Shown piece after piece: positions 17,261 to 24,900 of a stretch of 64,000 nucleotides of DNA (positions within the stretch are counted from its first letter, which is position 1; every line of letters begins with the position of its first letter). Below the pieces are notes generated by a model. It saw nothing but the letters and a program-made list of their open reading frames with translations, did not search any database and was not told the DNA's origin. Both the position numbers and the translations under genes were made by a program. Source of the stretch: G965276675 sp965276675 (GTDB lineage Bacteria; Acidobacteriota; Terriglobia; Terriglobales; Acidobacteriaceae); NCBI GenBank assembly GCA_965276675.1, contig OZ255624.1, forward strand, positions 1,488,001 to 1,552,000, written 5' to 3'.

Positions 17261-18451
17261 TCATGCTGTTTGCTCTGATAACACCTGGAATAGCAGAGTC
17301 CGTAAAGGCATTACCTCTGTCTTCGCATCCAGCTTGAAGATCTCGTCTCCTGGATAAAGCACAATCTGCTTTACGGCCCCAATGTCCTCGCAGCCAATGA
17401 AGAAACCTTTCCGGGGCTTGGGATCACCAAGCGAACGTTTTATCTCAATTGCCCAGCGCTGGTTCGGCTTGACCTCCAGCACAAGATCGATCTCTGCACC
17501 CACAGCCGTGCGGTAAAACCACGCGGGAGTGTTTGCCGGCACGGTGCTCAAGATGTTTTCTATGAGCATCCCTTCCCAACTCGCTCCCACCACGGGATGC
17601 CCTAACAAGGTCTCTTGATCCCGTATGCCGAGCAAAGTATGGAGTAAACCACTATCCCGCACATAGACTTTAGGGGAACGGACGAGCCGCTTTCCGACGT
17701 TGGCCGACCACGGCTGCAGGCGTCGCACGAGCAGGAGATCGACCATGATATCCAGATATCGGGCGACCGTCTGACCGCTGATTCCCAGCCCTGCTGCCAA
17801 CTGAGCAGCGTTCAGCATTTGGCCTTGGTTGTGGGCGAGCATCTGCCAGAACCGATGAAGTGTCTCAGCCGGAATGCGCGGGCCGAGCGACGGAACATCT
17901 CGATCCAGATACGTTTGAATGAATGCTGCACGCCACTCGAAGCTCTCAGCCTCAGTCTCTGCTAGAAAGCTGTCCGGAAACCCACCTCGGACCCAGAGTG
18001 CCGAACGAGCGTCGGGTGCGATGCTGGCGACTTCGCTATCCAGGAATGGTGTCAACTCCATATAGGCGATTCTGCCTGCAAGCGTTTCCGCCGATTGTTG
18101 CAGGAGATCGATGGATGCCGATCCGAGCAGGAGAAACTGCCCTGTGCGCTTACCCTTACGCTTTCTCTGGTCGATCAAACTCCGGAGCGTTTGGAAGATC
18201 CCAGGAAGCCGGTGGATCTCGTCTAGGATCACCAGTCGATCTTCATAGTTGGACAGATACAGCTCCGGGTCAACTAATTTGGCTCTGTCCGAAGGAAGTT
18301 CCAGGTCGAGGTAGTGCGGTGGTGCATCATTTTTACCGGTCAGACTCAAAGCGAGCGTTGTTTTGCCTACCTGCCTCGGGCCAAGCAGTGCAACGGCGGG
18401 AAACCGCTGGAGAAGCTGAACAAGTCGTCCCTCTGCTATGCGCTGGATCAT
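17261..18451 (-). CDS. AAA ATPase with DUF4143 domain
   Basis: 396 residues. Walker A is 'ALLGPRQVGKTTLAL' (near 22-36) and Walker B is 'RLVILDEIHRLPG'. The C-terminal half is the DUF4143 region, with a winged-helix section 'LNAAQLAAGLGISGQTVARYLDIMVDLLLVRRLQPW' and a PD-(D/E)xK-like core 'GAEIDLVLEV...WAIEIKRS'. The family is common and mobile; its function is not established, and some members sit in defence or toxin contexts. It is the first gene of the minus-strand run that continues into hsdMSR. A near-perfect 15-bp inverted repeat lies directly upstream of its start. Confidence 0.9.
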   Translation of the reverse strand: MIQRIAEGRLVQLLQRFPAVALLGPRQVGKTTLALSLTGKNDAPPHYLDLELPSDRAKLVDPELYLSNYEDRLVILDEIHRLPGIFQTLRSLIDQRKRKGKRTGQFLLLGSASIDLLQQSAETLAGRIAYMELTPFLDSEVASIAPDARSALWVRGGFPDSFLAETEAESFEWRAAFIQTYLDRDVPSLGPRIPAETLHRFWQMLAHNQGQMLNAAQLAAGLGISGQTVARYLDIMVDLLLVRRLQPWSANVGKRLVRSPKVYVRDSGLLHTLLGIRDQETLLGHPVVGASWEGMLIENILSTVPANTPAWFYRTAVGAEIDLVLEVKPNQRWAIEIKRSLGDPKPRKGFFIGCEDIGAVKQIVLYPGDEIFKLDAKTEVMPLRTLLFQVLSEQTA

Positions 18452-18457
18452 ACCTTA

Positions 18458-18494
18458 CCTTGCAATTATTCCACATCGCGGAAGAATTGCAAGG
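18458..18494. promoter_or_regulatory. Inverted repeat upstream of the DUF4143 ATPase gene
   Basis: Arms at 18458-18472 and 18480-18494 pair at 14 of 15 positions (CCTTGCAATT, one mismatch, TTCC) around a 7-nt centre. It starts 6 bp upstream of the ATG at 18451. It could be an operator for autoregulation or a leader hairpin covering the ribosome binding region. It also lies just behind the relaxase gene, but no T run is present. Confidence 0.55.
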
Positions 18495-18533
18495 TTATTA
18501 AGCACTGAGGGGCCTCCCAGATAGCTAACGTTT

Positions 18534-20543
18534 TCACAGTTCCATTTCATACGATTTCCGGTCAATCCTCCGACTCGACATTTGACGCTCCTGCCCCGTG
18601 AGACGTTCCGGTGAAGGCTCCTTGCCCTCCACCTGCATCCATGAGCGAGCTCTGGGTAGATTGCCTTTGGCTTCGCGGTCTCCGCGCGGCCCGAAGGCGG
18701 CCTGAGCAGTGCGTTCGGCATAATTATTCCAATCGCGATTCTCGTCGGCACGCCCTTCGGGGGCATGCTCCCGGAGAGCAGTTGCGATTGATCGCTGGTC
18801 GTGTCCGGTCACACGCATCCGAACGGCGATCATCCAATCCATACGAGATGGGTTCACGAGGTGTAAGCGGCGCTGGATATCAGTTTTGTGCCGAAGGTAA
18901 GCACTCTCTGACGGGGCTACACCAGCATCAATCCCAATTCGAGGGACAGGAGTGCGTTCGACCGGGGGAGCAACTTGCTGTAGCTCTGGATTGATGATTC
19001 TGATTCCATGTTTCACTGCCACTTCCGCGCACAGCAGCTTGAACTCCATCGATCCGGTGATCGTCAGACTGCCCCACTTCTGAGCCCCAAGTTGGAGAGC
19101 TGCCAATACAGCAGTCTCATCGTTGGTCTGCCAGACATCAATTCTTCTTCCCTGGTCCGTAAAGCTGATCCCTCTTGAATCACGCTGCGAGTAGTGAACG
19201 CAACTCTTTCCGTCCTGAGTGAGCTGCACCTGCCCTGTGAAGTCGCGAACGTCCCGTCTGTGCGGTGGATCATCGCAATCCCCGACCAAAGCTCCGCCAA
19301 CCTCAGAGCTTTCGCGATAGCGCCAAGCGTGAGCAAGTTCTTGCTCTCCTTGGGCTAACAGAAACTGCTCGAACGTCGGTCGTCTACCGAACTGTCGTCG
19401 CAGGAGGTCACGCTCTCTCTTATGTTCCTCCACGAGTTGCGCCTTGCGCTTGGCATGATCGGAAGCCATGAGGCTTCGTGCGACGTTGAGCGCACTGCCA
19501 GACCACCTGGCTTCCTTATAGACGTCGCTACGGTCCTTCCGAAAAGCAGCAAGCTGCGTATCTCTTGCTGCACGATGCGCCACGCGCTGCTCCTTCTGCG
19601 CAGTGTCTTTCTCCATGCGATGTTGCTCAAGAAATTTACGGTATTCATGCCAACGTCCAGAATGATCCTCTCGCAGGGGCTCCGGCTTTCGAGATATCTC
19701 CTCCGAATATTTTCGATTACCGTCTGCCTGGAATTCCCCGAGACGCTCCTCCATGCGCTTCTTACTGAACTCACGACCAATTACGGAGGCCTTTACTGGT
19801 TGCCCGCCAACCCAGAGAAGTGCTCCACTCCCCTTTAGCTCGTAGCGCATTCCTGCACGCTCCAAACCTATGTGTAGCTGTTCCCAGCTTTGGGCGCTCG
19901 TCAGAATCGGCCCCGCAGTTTCAATCGCAACACGCTCACTCGATTTCTCACCGGTTGCGTTCTCGCGGTCCATCACTTCCGCTTTAGGTTTCCGCTCATG
20001 AGTCACCCGAGACAATGAAACTTCGCCCTTGCTGTTCGTGATGTAACGAGCATTGCTCTCCGGCTCCCAGCCGTGCTGATGTTCGATCTCAGCGATTGCC
20101 TTGTGCGCTCTATCGATACACCAGCCCTTATCCGCAACACGGTGCGAGTCCGGATCAACACGATTAAGCACGATATGCAGATGGTAGTTTTCCGTATTGC
20201 GGTGCAGCGCGTAGACCGCCAAATAATCGCCGTCCATGCCTAAGTGTCTTTTCAATATCTCAACACTTTCCCTGCACTGCACCTCTGTGGGCTGCTCGCC
20301 CTCTTTCCAACTCATGAGCCAATGGTCAACTGGATCTTTGCTGCGTGTTGCTTCGAGAGCGAGTGAGATCATTTCCGCACGTTGCCCCCGAAGAGAATCT
20401 GAATAGAAGTTTCCGCTTGCAGCAACATACTCTGCCTTCTGTTTACTGTCGCGTCCATCTGCTGCAATGTAGTCAAGCAATCCACCGATGCGGGACGCCT
20501 TGCTCGACCGTGCTTTGGGATTGGCGATGTGCTTAATGATCAT
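18534..20543 (-). CDS. traI: MOBP-type relaxase (TraI/VirD2-like) with LPD7 domain
   Basis: 669 residues. The N-terminal relaxase domain has a candidate catalytic Tyr in 'GLLDYIAADG' (about Y25). The metal motif is 'ENYHLHIVLNRVDPDSHRV', the H-x-H of IncP TraI. 'GNFYSDSLRGQRAEMISLA' is typical of this group. Basic, helical sequence fills the middle, and residues about 440-515 ('GISFTDQGRRIDVWQTNDETAVLAALQLGAQKW...') match LPD7, often found on large relaxases. The enzyme would nick oriT, stay covalently bound to the 5' end and pilot the strand into a helper secretion channel. Its start overlaps the TraJ/MobC gene by 11 bp. Confidence 0.92.
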   Translation of the reverse strand: MIIKHIANPKARSSKASRIGGLLDYIAADGRDSKQKAEYVAASGNFYSDSLRGQRAEMISLALEATRSKDPVDHWLMSWKEGEQPTEVQCRESVEILKRHLGMDGDYLAVYALHRNTENYHLHIVLNRVDPDSHRVADKGWCIDRAHKAIAEIEHQHGWEPESNARYITNSKGEVSLSRVTHERKPKAEVMDRENATGEKSSERVAIETAGPILTSAQSWEQLHIGLERAGMRYELKGSGALLWVGGQPVKASVIGREFSKKRMEERLGEFQADGNRKYSEEISRKPEPLREDHSGRWHEYRKFLEQHRMEKDTAQKEQRVAHRAARDTQLAAFRKDRSDVYKEARWSGSALNVARSLMASDHAKRKAQLVEEHKRERDLLRRQFGRRPTFEQFLLAQGEQELAHAWRYRESSEVGGALVGDCDDPPHRRDVRDFTGQVQLTQDGKSCVHYSQRDSRGISFTDQGRRIDVWQTNDETAVLAALQLGAQKWGSLTITGSMEFKLLCAEVAVKHGIRIINPELQQVAPPVERTPVPRIGIDAGVAPSESAYLRHKTDIQRRLHLVNPSRMDWMIAVRMRVTGHDQRSIATALREHAPEGRADENRDWNNYAERTAQAAFGPRGDREAKGNLPRARSWMQVEGKEPSPERLTGQERQMSSRRIDRKSYEMEL

Positions 20544-20859
20544 GATTGGCTACCCTCTCAACCGCTTCCCGCAGCGCTCGTATTGTCGCGATGCACTCCT
20601 CCGAAACGCCGCCATGGTGCATGAGCTTATTCACCGTAAGTTTCTGTAGACCTCCCAAACGGCGCAGCTCTCGAATCATCGTGAGGTCAATTGCCGCATG
20701 AACAGGACGCCCCAGAGCGCGTCTCCTGACTAACTCGCTAATGCTTAGTCCGGCCAAGTCTGCCTCCTCTTTCAGTTGTTTCCGCTCGACAGGAGAAAGA
20801 CGCATTTCAAAGCGCAGACTAGCTCGTTCTTTGTTCCGCAATACGAAAGGCATTTGCAT
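20533..20859 (-). CDS. Relaxosome accessory protein (TraJ/MobC-like)
   Basis: 108 residues. A ribbon-helix-helix-like N-terminal half 'ASLRFEMRLSPVERKQLKEEADLAGLSISELVRRRALG' is followed by 'IRELRRLGGLQKLTVNKLM'. This resembles RP4 TraJ and the MobC family. Such proteins bind the oriT inverted repeat and load the relaxase. The gene starts about 80 bp from the oriT inverted repeat and is transcribed away from it, overlapping the relaxase start by 11 bp. This is the same order as traJ-traI in the RP4 Tra1 region. The start is the ATG at 20859. Confidence 0.85.
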   Translation of the reverse strand: MQMPFVLRNKERASLRFEMRLSPVERKQLKEEADLAGLSISELVRRRALGRPVHAAIDLTMIRELRRLGGLQKLTVNKLMHHGGVSEECIATIRALREAVERVANHDH

Positions 20860-20938
20860 CTCTCCTACGCGAAGCGTGCGCGGCTCGTTTCAGGATGAGC
20901 CTGGATGAGACAAGCGCAGCGCGGAGCATACGAGGCGA

Positions 20939-20988
20939 CGGGTTGTTCGGACCATGCGGAGCATGTGTACGGACAACCCGCATCCTGT
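20939..20988 (+). other. Candidate origin of transfer (oriT) with IncP-type nic site
   Basis: An inverted repeat (CGGGTTGTTCGG at 20939-20950, CGGACAACCCG at 20970-20980) is followed 7 nt later by a nic-like site. That site is CATCCTG|T, cut predicted between 20987 and 20988 on the plus strand. The IncP/MOBP nic consensus is YATCCTG|Y, and RP4 has the same repeat-then-nic layout. It lies between the traJ/relaxase genes and the traK-L-M-like genes, exactly where RP4 has its oriT. The surrounding 20860-21256 holds no gene. Confidence 0.72.
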
Positions 20989-21256
20989 ACTGTACTGCTG
21001 TGCCAACACCTCATTCGTAACCACTACACACCGTCATCGAAAGCACTTCAGCTAAGGCAACGTAAAGCAGAAAAAATATTTCCACAATGATCGTTACGAC
21101 TAATTACGGAACACTTATGCAATCTACTTCTAACTCCGGAAAGAGCCCATCTAGCGGGTATTTTCAACCATTCGAGGCTATGCTACGGTGCTCTTACAAG
21201 CCCTGCCGTAATGAAAAGGATGGGTCATAGCAAAGAATCACGTAATCACCGAGAGC

Positions 21257-21622
21257 ATGATCGAAGAAGCTTTTGCGTTGCTTGAGAAACGCATAGCGGA
21301 ACCACCAGCGACTCCAATGAAAAGCTACAGCAGACGAGATGCGTTCTTAAAGCTCAAAGGTCGTGCCAGAGAAGCGCTCGCCGTTGGGCACTCTCTTGAA
21401 ACGGTGCTCGATGACCTCAAGGGAATTGGTATCGGAATGACGCTTTCGACTGCGCGGCAGTATCTCAAGCCGGGACGCAAAACGAAGCAGCGTGAGCGAT
21501 TGCTTGGCGCAGCCACCGAATCAGTTGCGAAACCACTCAAGCCGAAATCTATGGGTCAACACGCACAGGAGAATCGGCCAAAGGGAACATTCACCGTAAC
21601 CGAAGACGAAAGAGAAATCTAA
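21257..21622 (+). CDS. traK: TraK-like oriT-binding protein
   Basis: 121 residues, basic. The segment 'LKGRAREALAVGHSLETVLDDLKGIGIGMTLSTARQYLKPGRK' follows the RP4 TraK pattern: a helix 'ALASGY-x-L-x-T-I', then a 'SYETFRSH'-like helix-turn-helix. The tail 'KGTFTVTEDEREI' resembles the end of TraK as well. TraK wraps oriT and aids relaxosome assembly. It is divergent from traJ across oriT and is followed 10 bp later by the TraL-like gene, the RP4 order. The ATG at 21257 is chosen; a GAGAG lies very close upstream, so the exact start is uncertain. Similarity is by eye and modest. Confidence 0.65.
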   Translation: MIEEAFALLEKRIAEPPATPMKSYSRRDAFLKLKGRAREALAVGHSLETVLDDLKGIGIGMTLSTARQYLKPGRKTKQRERLLGAATESVAKPLKPKSMGQHAQENRPKGTFTVTEDEREI

Positions 21623-21632
21623 GGAGCGTGTC

Positions 21633-22310
21633 ATGGCTGGCAGAGTTTTGATGGTAAGTGGATCAAAAGGCGGTGTAGGCAAGAGCATCGTCTCAATGGC
21701 TCTTACACACTATTTGCTAAAACAAGGGGAAGAGCTACTGCTGATAGAAGCAGACACTGCTAACCCAGATGTAGGCAAAGCGTACGGAAAGAGCGTGGAA
21801 ACGCTCTACCTGAACCTCGACGAAAGAGATGGCTGGATGGATCTTACAAATCGTCTATCTGAACATCCCGAACAAACCGCTGTAATCAACACCCCTGCTC
21901 GCAGTGGAGAGGGCGTAAAACTCTACGGAACGCTGTTGTCTGAGTCGCTACGCGAACTCGATAGAGAATTGGTAACGCTATGGGTCATCAACTCCCAGCG
22001 TGACAGTCTTCAACTCCTGCGAGAGTATCTTGACGCGATGCAGGGCGGAACAACTTATGTTCTACGAAATCTGTATCACGGCCCGGAACGCAAGTTCGAG
22101 TTGTATAACGGCTCCAAGATTCGCGAGATCATAGAGGCACGCGGTAAGACGCTAAACTTCCCCGATGTCGCCGACCGCATCTCGGACCAGCTGCACAGCG
22201 ACCGCCTCACTATTGACGCTGTAATCGACAAAGCTCCCCTGGGAAATCGAGCTGAGGTAAACCGATGGGTAAGAGAGTGCGCTACAGTCTTTGAGCAGGT
22301 CGCGCCATGA
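21633..22310 (+). CDS. traL: TraL-like P-loop ATPase (MipZ/ParA type)
   Basis: 225 residues. A deviant Walker A 'GSKGGVGKSIVSMAL' near residue 10 and 'LLIEADTANPDVGKAYG' mark the SIMIBI/ParA fold. The second helix region holds 'INTPARSGEGVKLYG'. In RP4, traL encodes the same kind of ATPase between traK and traM; its role in transfer is accessory and poorly defined. Here it also sits between TraK-like and TraM-like genes. The ATG at 21633 has AAGGAG 7 bp upstream, and its stop overlaps the next start (ATGA). It is distinct from the partition ParA at 26123-26920. Confidence 0.75.
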   Translation: MAGRVLMVSGSKGGVGKSIVSMALTHYLLKQGEELLLIEADTANPDVGKAYGKSVETLYLNLDERDGWMDLTNRLSEHPEQTAVINTPARSGEGVKLYGTLLSESLRELDRELVTLWVINSQRDSLQLLREYLDAMQGGTTYVLRNLYHGPERKFELYNGSKIREIIEARGKTLNFPDVADRISDQLHSDRLTIDAVIDKAPLGNRAEVNRWVRECATVFEQVAP

Positions 22311-22981
22311 GCCTGGAAACAGCTTTCTTGGCGGTCTATGGAAGAGCGGTAAAACCGGAGGAGACGAATCGCTTCAATCGTCTTGCCAAGGAACTCGGCA
22401 TCCGGGAAAACGACGCTATATGGAACATCGTCTTTCTGCTGGGACACCATCTCGAACTGACGGAAACTTTGCCGGAACGAATGGGCGAACAGGCCAATCG
22501 TGCGCTTGCCAAGTTCGACGCTGGGATTCGTCAGCGAAGCGAAACAGCAGAAGCGGAGTTGCGTGCAGTTAAGGCACGCATTGAGGAGACCATTAGCTCC
22601 ACGGTGGTAATAGCGGCTGAAAGAGAGATTGCACGCTCGGCGCAGACTGTGGCTCGACACACTGCGGCAAAGAATTGGCTGCAATGGCTCGGTGCCGCAT
22701 CATGTGTTGGAATGCTTCTTCTAGCAGCTGCTTTCTACTGGGGCTACTGGGATGGGAAGCGGGTAGGGTATTCATTCGCACTCTATGTGAAAGAGGCATC
22801 GAGCTGGGCCGCAACCCCGGTAGGCCAAGGAGCCTACCGCTTGGATCGGAATGGCGATCTTGTTCACCTGCTTCGGTGTGACCAGACGGGCTGGAAGGTA
22901 CAAAAGACAAGGACGGGGGCGAAAGGCTGCTTCGTCAATCCCGGTTCTGATGGCGAGATCACCGGCTGGCTCATACCTTAA
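22307..22981 (+). CDS. traM: TraM-like membrane-anchored mobilization protein
   Basis: 224 residues. The first 120 are helical ('LETAFLAVYGRAVKPEETNRFNRLAKELGIRENDAIWNIVFLLGHHLEL'), with a long helix of 'ALAKFDAGIRQRSETAEAELRAVKARIEETI'. One membrane segment lies at about 125-148 ('WLQWLGAASCVGMLLLAAAFYWGYW'). The remainder would be outside or periplasmic, with a cysteine pair (LLRC...KGC). RP4 TraM is shorter but is encoded at the same place after traL. The start overlaps the TraL stop. Assignment rests mainly on position and the membrane helix. Confidence 0.6.
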   Translation: MSLETAFLAVYGRAVKPEETNRFNRLAKELGIRENDAIWNIVFLLGHHLELTETLPERMGEQANRALAKFDAGIRQRSETAEAELRAVKARIEETISSTVVIAAEREIARSAQTVARHTAAKNWLQWLGAASCVGMLLLAAAFYWGYWDGKRVGYSFALYVKEASSWAATPVGQGAYRLDRNGDLVHLLRCDQTGWKVQKTRTGAKGCFVNPGSDGEITGWLIP

Positions 22982-23643
22982 ACGGCGGTATGACGCACGT
23001 TGTCTCTACAAGGCAATCCAGGTTCATGCAGGAATCCCTGGAAGCCGCCGAGTGTGCCGTGCTGATGCCTGAAGGTTACTCGCTCCGCATTGCGAATTAC
23101 AGGCGAATGCCCCTTCAGCCAGAACTTCTGCATCTTCTGCTGGTCGGTTAGATCCCCGTCCATGACCAGCGACTGCACGGCCTGGATGAACTGACCGTGA
23201 CTGAAGACATAAACCAAGGCATCGCTTGATAGCGATTGCAAGCGCTCCAAGGCGTCTCCAGCGCGTCGGAGCAGTGTTTCGAAGCTCTCAGCGCCTTCCC
23301 CGTCGCAATAGGCCGGATCGGCCTGTTTCCAATAGCGCTCGATGTAGGGCAGACGTTCGGCAGTGAGAGTTCCATTCCAGCGACTCGGTTGTAAATAGGT
23401 GAATTCCTGAATCGGCCACACTGCAACCGGTACGTCTGGATAGCGTTCGACGGTCGGTGCGGCAGTCTGCTGAGTTCGCAGAAAGGGAGAGGTAACGATC
23501 AGCGTCGGGCGCTCAGTCCAAGCCTCCGCGACCTCCCTGGCCTGTTGCCCGCCGAACTCCGTCAACGCGAGCAGGGCAAGATCATGGCAGGGGATGCCAA
23601 CATTCCCGGTGCTCTGTCCGTGGCGAATGAAAACGGCTCGCAT
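22978..23643 (-). CDS. Histidine phosphatase (phosphoglycerate-mutase-like) family protein
   Basis: 221 residues. 'AVFIRHGQSTGNVG' at the N-terminus is the RHG motif carrying the phospho-accepting His. 'IVTSPFLRTQQTAAPTV' supplies a conserved Arg, 'GEGAESFETLLRRAGDALERL' a conserved Glu, and 'YVFSHGQFIQAV' the second catalytic His. The enzyme would remove phosphate from a small molecule or protein; the substrate is unknown. It converges on traM with a 4-bp overlap. It is followed upstream, on the same strand, by a metallophosphoesterase gene 12 bp away, so the two phosphatase genes are probably co-transcribed as element cargo. Confidence 0.88.
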   Translation of the reverse strand: MRAVFIRHGQSTGNVGIPCHDLALLALTEFGGQQAREVAEAWTERPTLIVTSPFLRTQQTAAPTVERYPDVPVAVWPIQEFTYLQPSRWNGTLTAERLPYIERYWKQADPAYCDGEGAESFETLLRRAGDALERLQSLSSDALVYVFSHGQFIQAVQSLVMDGDLTDQQKMQKFWLKGHSPVIRNAERVTFRHQHGTLGGFQGFLHEPGLPCRDNVRHTAV

Positions 23644-23655
23644 TCCTTTCTCTCC

Positions 23656-24336
23656 TCAAGCAATCTCAACAACGATGGGCTGGTGAGCTGGTTTGTATGA
23701 CTCATCGAGGACAGCACAATTCACAAAGCGGATACCACTACGGTTTGTCTCTTCGCCGCGTCCGCCGTGCACGTGCCCAAACACATGAAGTCGCGGCTGT
23801 GTCCTTGCAACAGCCTCGATTAGATCCTTGCAGCCGAGATGGGGGGCGAGGATGTCTGCCTTATCGAGCGTACCGAAGGGCGGGCCATGAGTGATCAGCA
23901 CGTCGATCTCAGGTGGAATCTTCCTCCAATAACGGCGAATGCTCCCGCCGCGTTCTGCTGCGAAAGCCCATTGGCCTGTGACGGGGGTTACTGGCGAACC
24001 CCAGAAGCGCAGGCCTTCGACAGTAAACTCTGAGTTTTCGAGGTATTCAACATGGCGTAGCGTCGCTCTCGTCTTTTTGGGATCGGCCTCAAACAGGATG
24101 TCGTGATTGCCTGCAACCACAATCTTGTGACGGTATGGAAGGCTTCGCAACCAGTCGTCAAAGTCGGCAATCTCCGCCTCGTCTCGGCCACTCCTCATAA
24201 AATCCCCTGCATGGATCAGAATGTCAGCAGGCGGCATTTCAAACTTCCGATGCAGCCCGTGCGTGTCGCTTAAGCAGACGAGTCGTATGGAAGGGGAAGG
24301 TTTCACTTTTCTTATTTTATCGGTTAGACGCTTCAT
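23656..24336 (-). CDS. Metallophosphoesterase
   Basis: 226 residues. Calcineurin-type motifs appear in order: 'LVCLSDTHGLHRKFE' (D-x-H), 'ILIHAGDFMRSG' (G-D-x-x), 'IVVAGNHDILFE' (G-N-H-D), 'DVLITHGPPFG', and 'LHVFGHVHGGRGEE' (G-H-x-H). These bind two metals and hydrolyse phosphomonoesters or diesters. This subgroup resembles the MPPED/239AB-like proteins. The ATG at 24336 is chosen over a GTG 9 bp upstream; neither has a clear ribosome binding site, so the start is open. It lies 12 bp before the histidine phosphatase gene. Confidence 0.9.
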   Translation of the reverse strand: MKRLTDKIRKVKPSPSIRLVCLSDTHGLHRKFEMPPADILIHAGDFMRSGRDEAEIADFDDWLRSLPYRHKIVVAGNHDILFEADPKKTRATLRHVEYLENSEFTVEGLRFWGSPVTPVTGQWAFAAERGGSIRRYWRKIPPEIDVLITHGPPFGTLDKADILAPHLGCKDLIEAVARTQPRLHVFGHVHGGRGEETNRSGIRFVNCAVLDESYKPAHQPIVVEIA

Positions 24337-24530
24337 GGGATTCACTCATTGTTCGGCCCCGGCTCTTGCTTATCGCGGACATTCCCGGATATCAGGCCCT
24401 ACGTCGTGGCAGAGGATTTAGGGTCAAGGTCGCGCAGCGCCGCCATTGCGGGCCGTAGGAGCCTTGACGCGAAATTCGGCCAGGACGACCCTCAACCGAC
24501 CGGGAACGCATTTTCTGTTCTTCCATACGA

Positions 24531-24806
24531 TCAGAGGTGGAGTGTTCCAGCATTCAACTGCTCCATGAGCTCGTTCGGCTTGCCTCCCCGAGCGATGTGG
24601 ACCCTGTAGCAACTGGCGGTAGCGTGAAGGCAGACCCACAAATGGAAGGGCTGCTTCCCCAGACGTTCAGGATCAATCCCGTTGTACGCAAGAATCTCAT
24701 CCAGCAACGCTGCGTTCATGACGCTGAACCCCTTTGAGGCAGGATCTCGCCTAAGCTGCAGGTCTTCAAAAACGAATCCATAAGGTAGTTCGAGCTCTTC
24801 TTCCAT
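24531..24806 (-). CDS. Hypothetical protein
   Basis: 91 residues from the ATG at 24806, with AAGAGG about 6 bp upstream; an in-frame TTG lies 15 bp further. The sequence is acidic at the start (MEEELELP). It then holds 'LLDEILAYNGIDPERLGKQPFHLWVCLHATASCYRVHIARGG', with no motif I recognise and no membrane segment. It stands alone on the minus strand, with about 185 bp between it and the metallophosphoesterase gene. Its placement beside the Rep-like gene suggests element-specific cargo. It is not clearly part of another operon. Confidence 0.5.
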   Translation of the reverse strand: MEEELELPYGFVFEDLQLRRDPASKGFSVMNAALLDEILAYNGIDPERLGKQPFHLWVCLHATASCYRVHIARGGKPNELMEQLNAGTLHL

Positions 24807-24900
24807 AGAGACCTCTTTCAAGGGGGGTATGTGCGGGAAACTTAAATTCTGTGCAACCTATGACCTCGGAGTCTGAACGATCACGACATGCCAGTCGGCG

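Noticed and set aside
20891..20896. A second ATCCTG on the minus strand as an alternative nic site
   Set aside because: No inverted repeat lies at the right distance, whereas the plus-strand site at 20982-20987 has one 7 nt upstream.
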